From Streptomyces sp. NRRL F-2664 (GTDB lineage Bacteria > Actinomycetota > Actinomycetes > Streptomycetales > Streptomycetaceae), in NCBI RefSeq assembly GCF_000719345.1, contig NZ_JOFX01000026.1:1-64000 (forward strand): a stretch of DNA of 64,000 nt, given 5' to 3'. The notes under the pieces were generated by a model. It did not search any database, was not told where the DNA came from, and saw nothing but the letters and a program-made list of their open reading frames with translations. A program made the position numbers and the translations under genes. Of the stretch, positions 63,901 through 64,000 are shown piece by piece (position 1 is the first letter of the stretch; each line of letters opens with the position of its first letter).

Positions 63901-63983
63901 CCCGCGTCCAGGCGCAGCTGCAGATCGTCAAGCAGCGCGGCGGATCCGTCGTGCGCCACAGGACGGCGGCGCTCACGGACTGA
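60972..63983 (+). CDS. sbcC: Exonuclease SbcC (Rad50-like ATPase subunit)
   Basis: A 1003-aa SMC-like protein. Walker A GPTGAGKT at 35-42, two long coiled coils (~190-510 and ~530-830) joined by a zinc hook CxxC (C518, C521), an ABC signature SGGE at ~904-907 and Walker B LFIDEGFGSLD near 932-945. With SbcD it forms an ATP-driven nuclease for double-strand ends and hairpins. Extremely Ala/Arg-rich coiled coils reflect the high GC. The stop at 63983 is inside the window. Confidence 0.93.
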   Translation: MRLHRLAVTAFGPFAEPQEIDFDALSGAGIFLLHGPTGAGKTSVLDAVCYALYGSVPGPRQAPGTSLRSDHAAAGTPTEVTLELTAGGRRLEITRRPEQERPKKRGTGTTKDKAQSRLREHTGAGWEALSRSHQEIGEEVEQLLGMSREQFCQVVLLPQGEFARFLRADEAARGRLLGRLFDTRRFAAVETLLGERRRAAEAEVRAGDEKVLHTAQRLAQAAGDCADLRAWPLPGHQPGDPGLAEAVRAWAAVARCSARERLDVAEYALAAVEGRYAAARRAAEEARELDRLQRRHAETARRAALLAAAEPERERVRGLLDGARRGALVAPALELRGAASAAHLAAAHAETAARAELPPPLREAGADQLATVEQRLREELGALAAAHRAEQRSAEIGRERADLERESRAAEEQHQESAEWLERWAQTRATLQERVDAAQQAATLAEQLAGRLESARTNLNAARRRDEFAADAERAEGELLDLREESAAARERWLELKEARLRGIAAELAEALVAGEACTVCGSAEHPEPARPAPGHVDRAAEDAAHTAFEEAERARAAVERRLAAAREARAEAASAAGETPTVELLRTLTDLTTRHAAAHAAAAGLHAAREQLARAEREHAVRSADRLGAETRAAARASRREALDREQASLEAELARVRKDAPTVAARARTLEDRVRTVAAAAACLRRAETSAARLKEADDQLADAAFKAGFDTIEAAADAVLPEYERTALQHRMDAWQAEEALLADRLGETDAAEAAVLPPAAPDAAEAYAAQAAAKLRTAGSACDAARVRCAELDRLSRQAEQELRALGPLREAYDRVARLAGLTAGTSADNERRMRLEAYVLAARLEQVAAAATVRLLRMSGGRYTLVHSDARAGGRGRSGLGLHVVDAWTGIERDTATLSGGETFFASLALALGLADVVTDEAGGTRLDTLFIDEGFGSLDDEALDEVLDVLDSLRERDRSVGIVSHVADLRTRVQAQLQIVKQRGGSVVRHRTAALTD

Positions 63984-64000
63984 GCGGGCGGCGGGGCAGC

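Noticed and set aside
60813..63959. 1048-codon leftward frame opposite sbcC
   Set aside because: Gly/Leu/Gln-rich shadow of the sbcC coiled-coil codons.

Overview
This high-GC (roughly 70 percent or more) window looks like chromosomal DNA of a Streptomyces or close relative. Starts are frequently GTG, start/stop overlaps are common, and there are several leaderless promoters. It carries a tuf3-type EF-Tu, a subtilisin-inhibitor (SSI) gene, a DUF5999 protein and a GarA-like FHA protein. I see no CRISPR array, insertion sequence, prophage or tRNA. About 66 protein genes are supported, nearly all complete; sbcC ends inside the window.

Left part (1-14 kb): the 3' end of a 5S rRNA and its terminator are followed by a conserved actinobacterial block. 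It runs CDP-alcohol phosphatidyltransferase, sugar-nucleotidyltransferase fused to a degenerate phosphomannomutase domain, DUF881 - small basic protein - DUF881 (overlapping genes), GarA-type FHA protein, FtsR-type MerR, bifunctional-nuclease protein, second MerR, DNA polymerase IV, PRC-barrel protein, and gcvP under a tandem glycine riboswitch. As I recall it, the same order occurs in mycobacteria (pgsA2 to gcvB), but gcvH is absent here.

Middle part (14-41 kb): this is a patchwork of metabolism, export and regulation. It holds a glutamate-cysteine-ligase-like enzyme, a CPBP membrane protein, PhzF, PadR with a palindromic operator, and three EamA exporters. A MocR regulator diverges from a PNPOx-family gene that is broken by one in-frame stop codon. 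Also here are LysR, an isochorismatase-fold protein lacking catalytic residues, an SSI-type protease inhibitor, a DUF2252 kinase-like protein, a CinY/HET-C-like secreted protein, an MFS pump, a HipA-like kinase overlapping a DUF3037 gene, two SDR reductases, an orphan peptide-binding lipoprotein behind a 13-bp inverted repeat, and uracil-DNA glycosylase.

Right part (41-64 kb): envelope and information genes. These include apolipoprotein N-acyltransferase (3' end overlapping a convergent oxidoreductase by 77 bp), undecaprenyl-diphosphate phosphatase beside a TVP38/DedA-superfamily protein, tuf3, a patatin, a spermidine-synthase-like protein, an MFS exporter, a hotdog thioesterase, an orphan ribbon-helix-helix antitoxin-like protein, a GH3 lipoprotein, DedA, gamma-carbonic anhydrase, a hexapeptide acyltransferase, a CoA-binding protein, YigZ and the sbcD-sbcC repair operon.

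The most notable signals are a set of nine apparent leaderless starts (a -10 box 6-7 nt before ATG/GTG), the HipA-like/DUF3037 pair, the stop-interrupted PNPOx gene with its MocR operator, and degenerate enzyme domains kept in full-length, undisrupted proteins.
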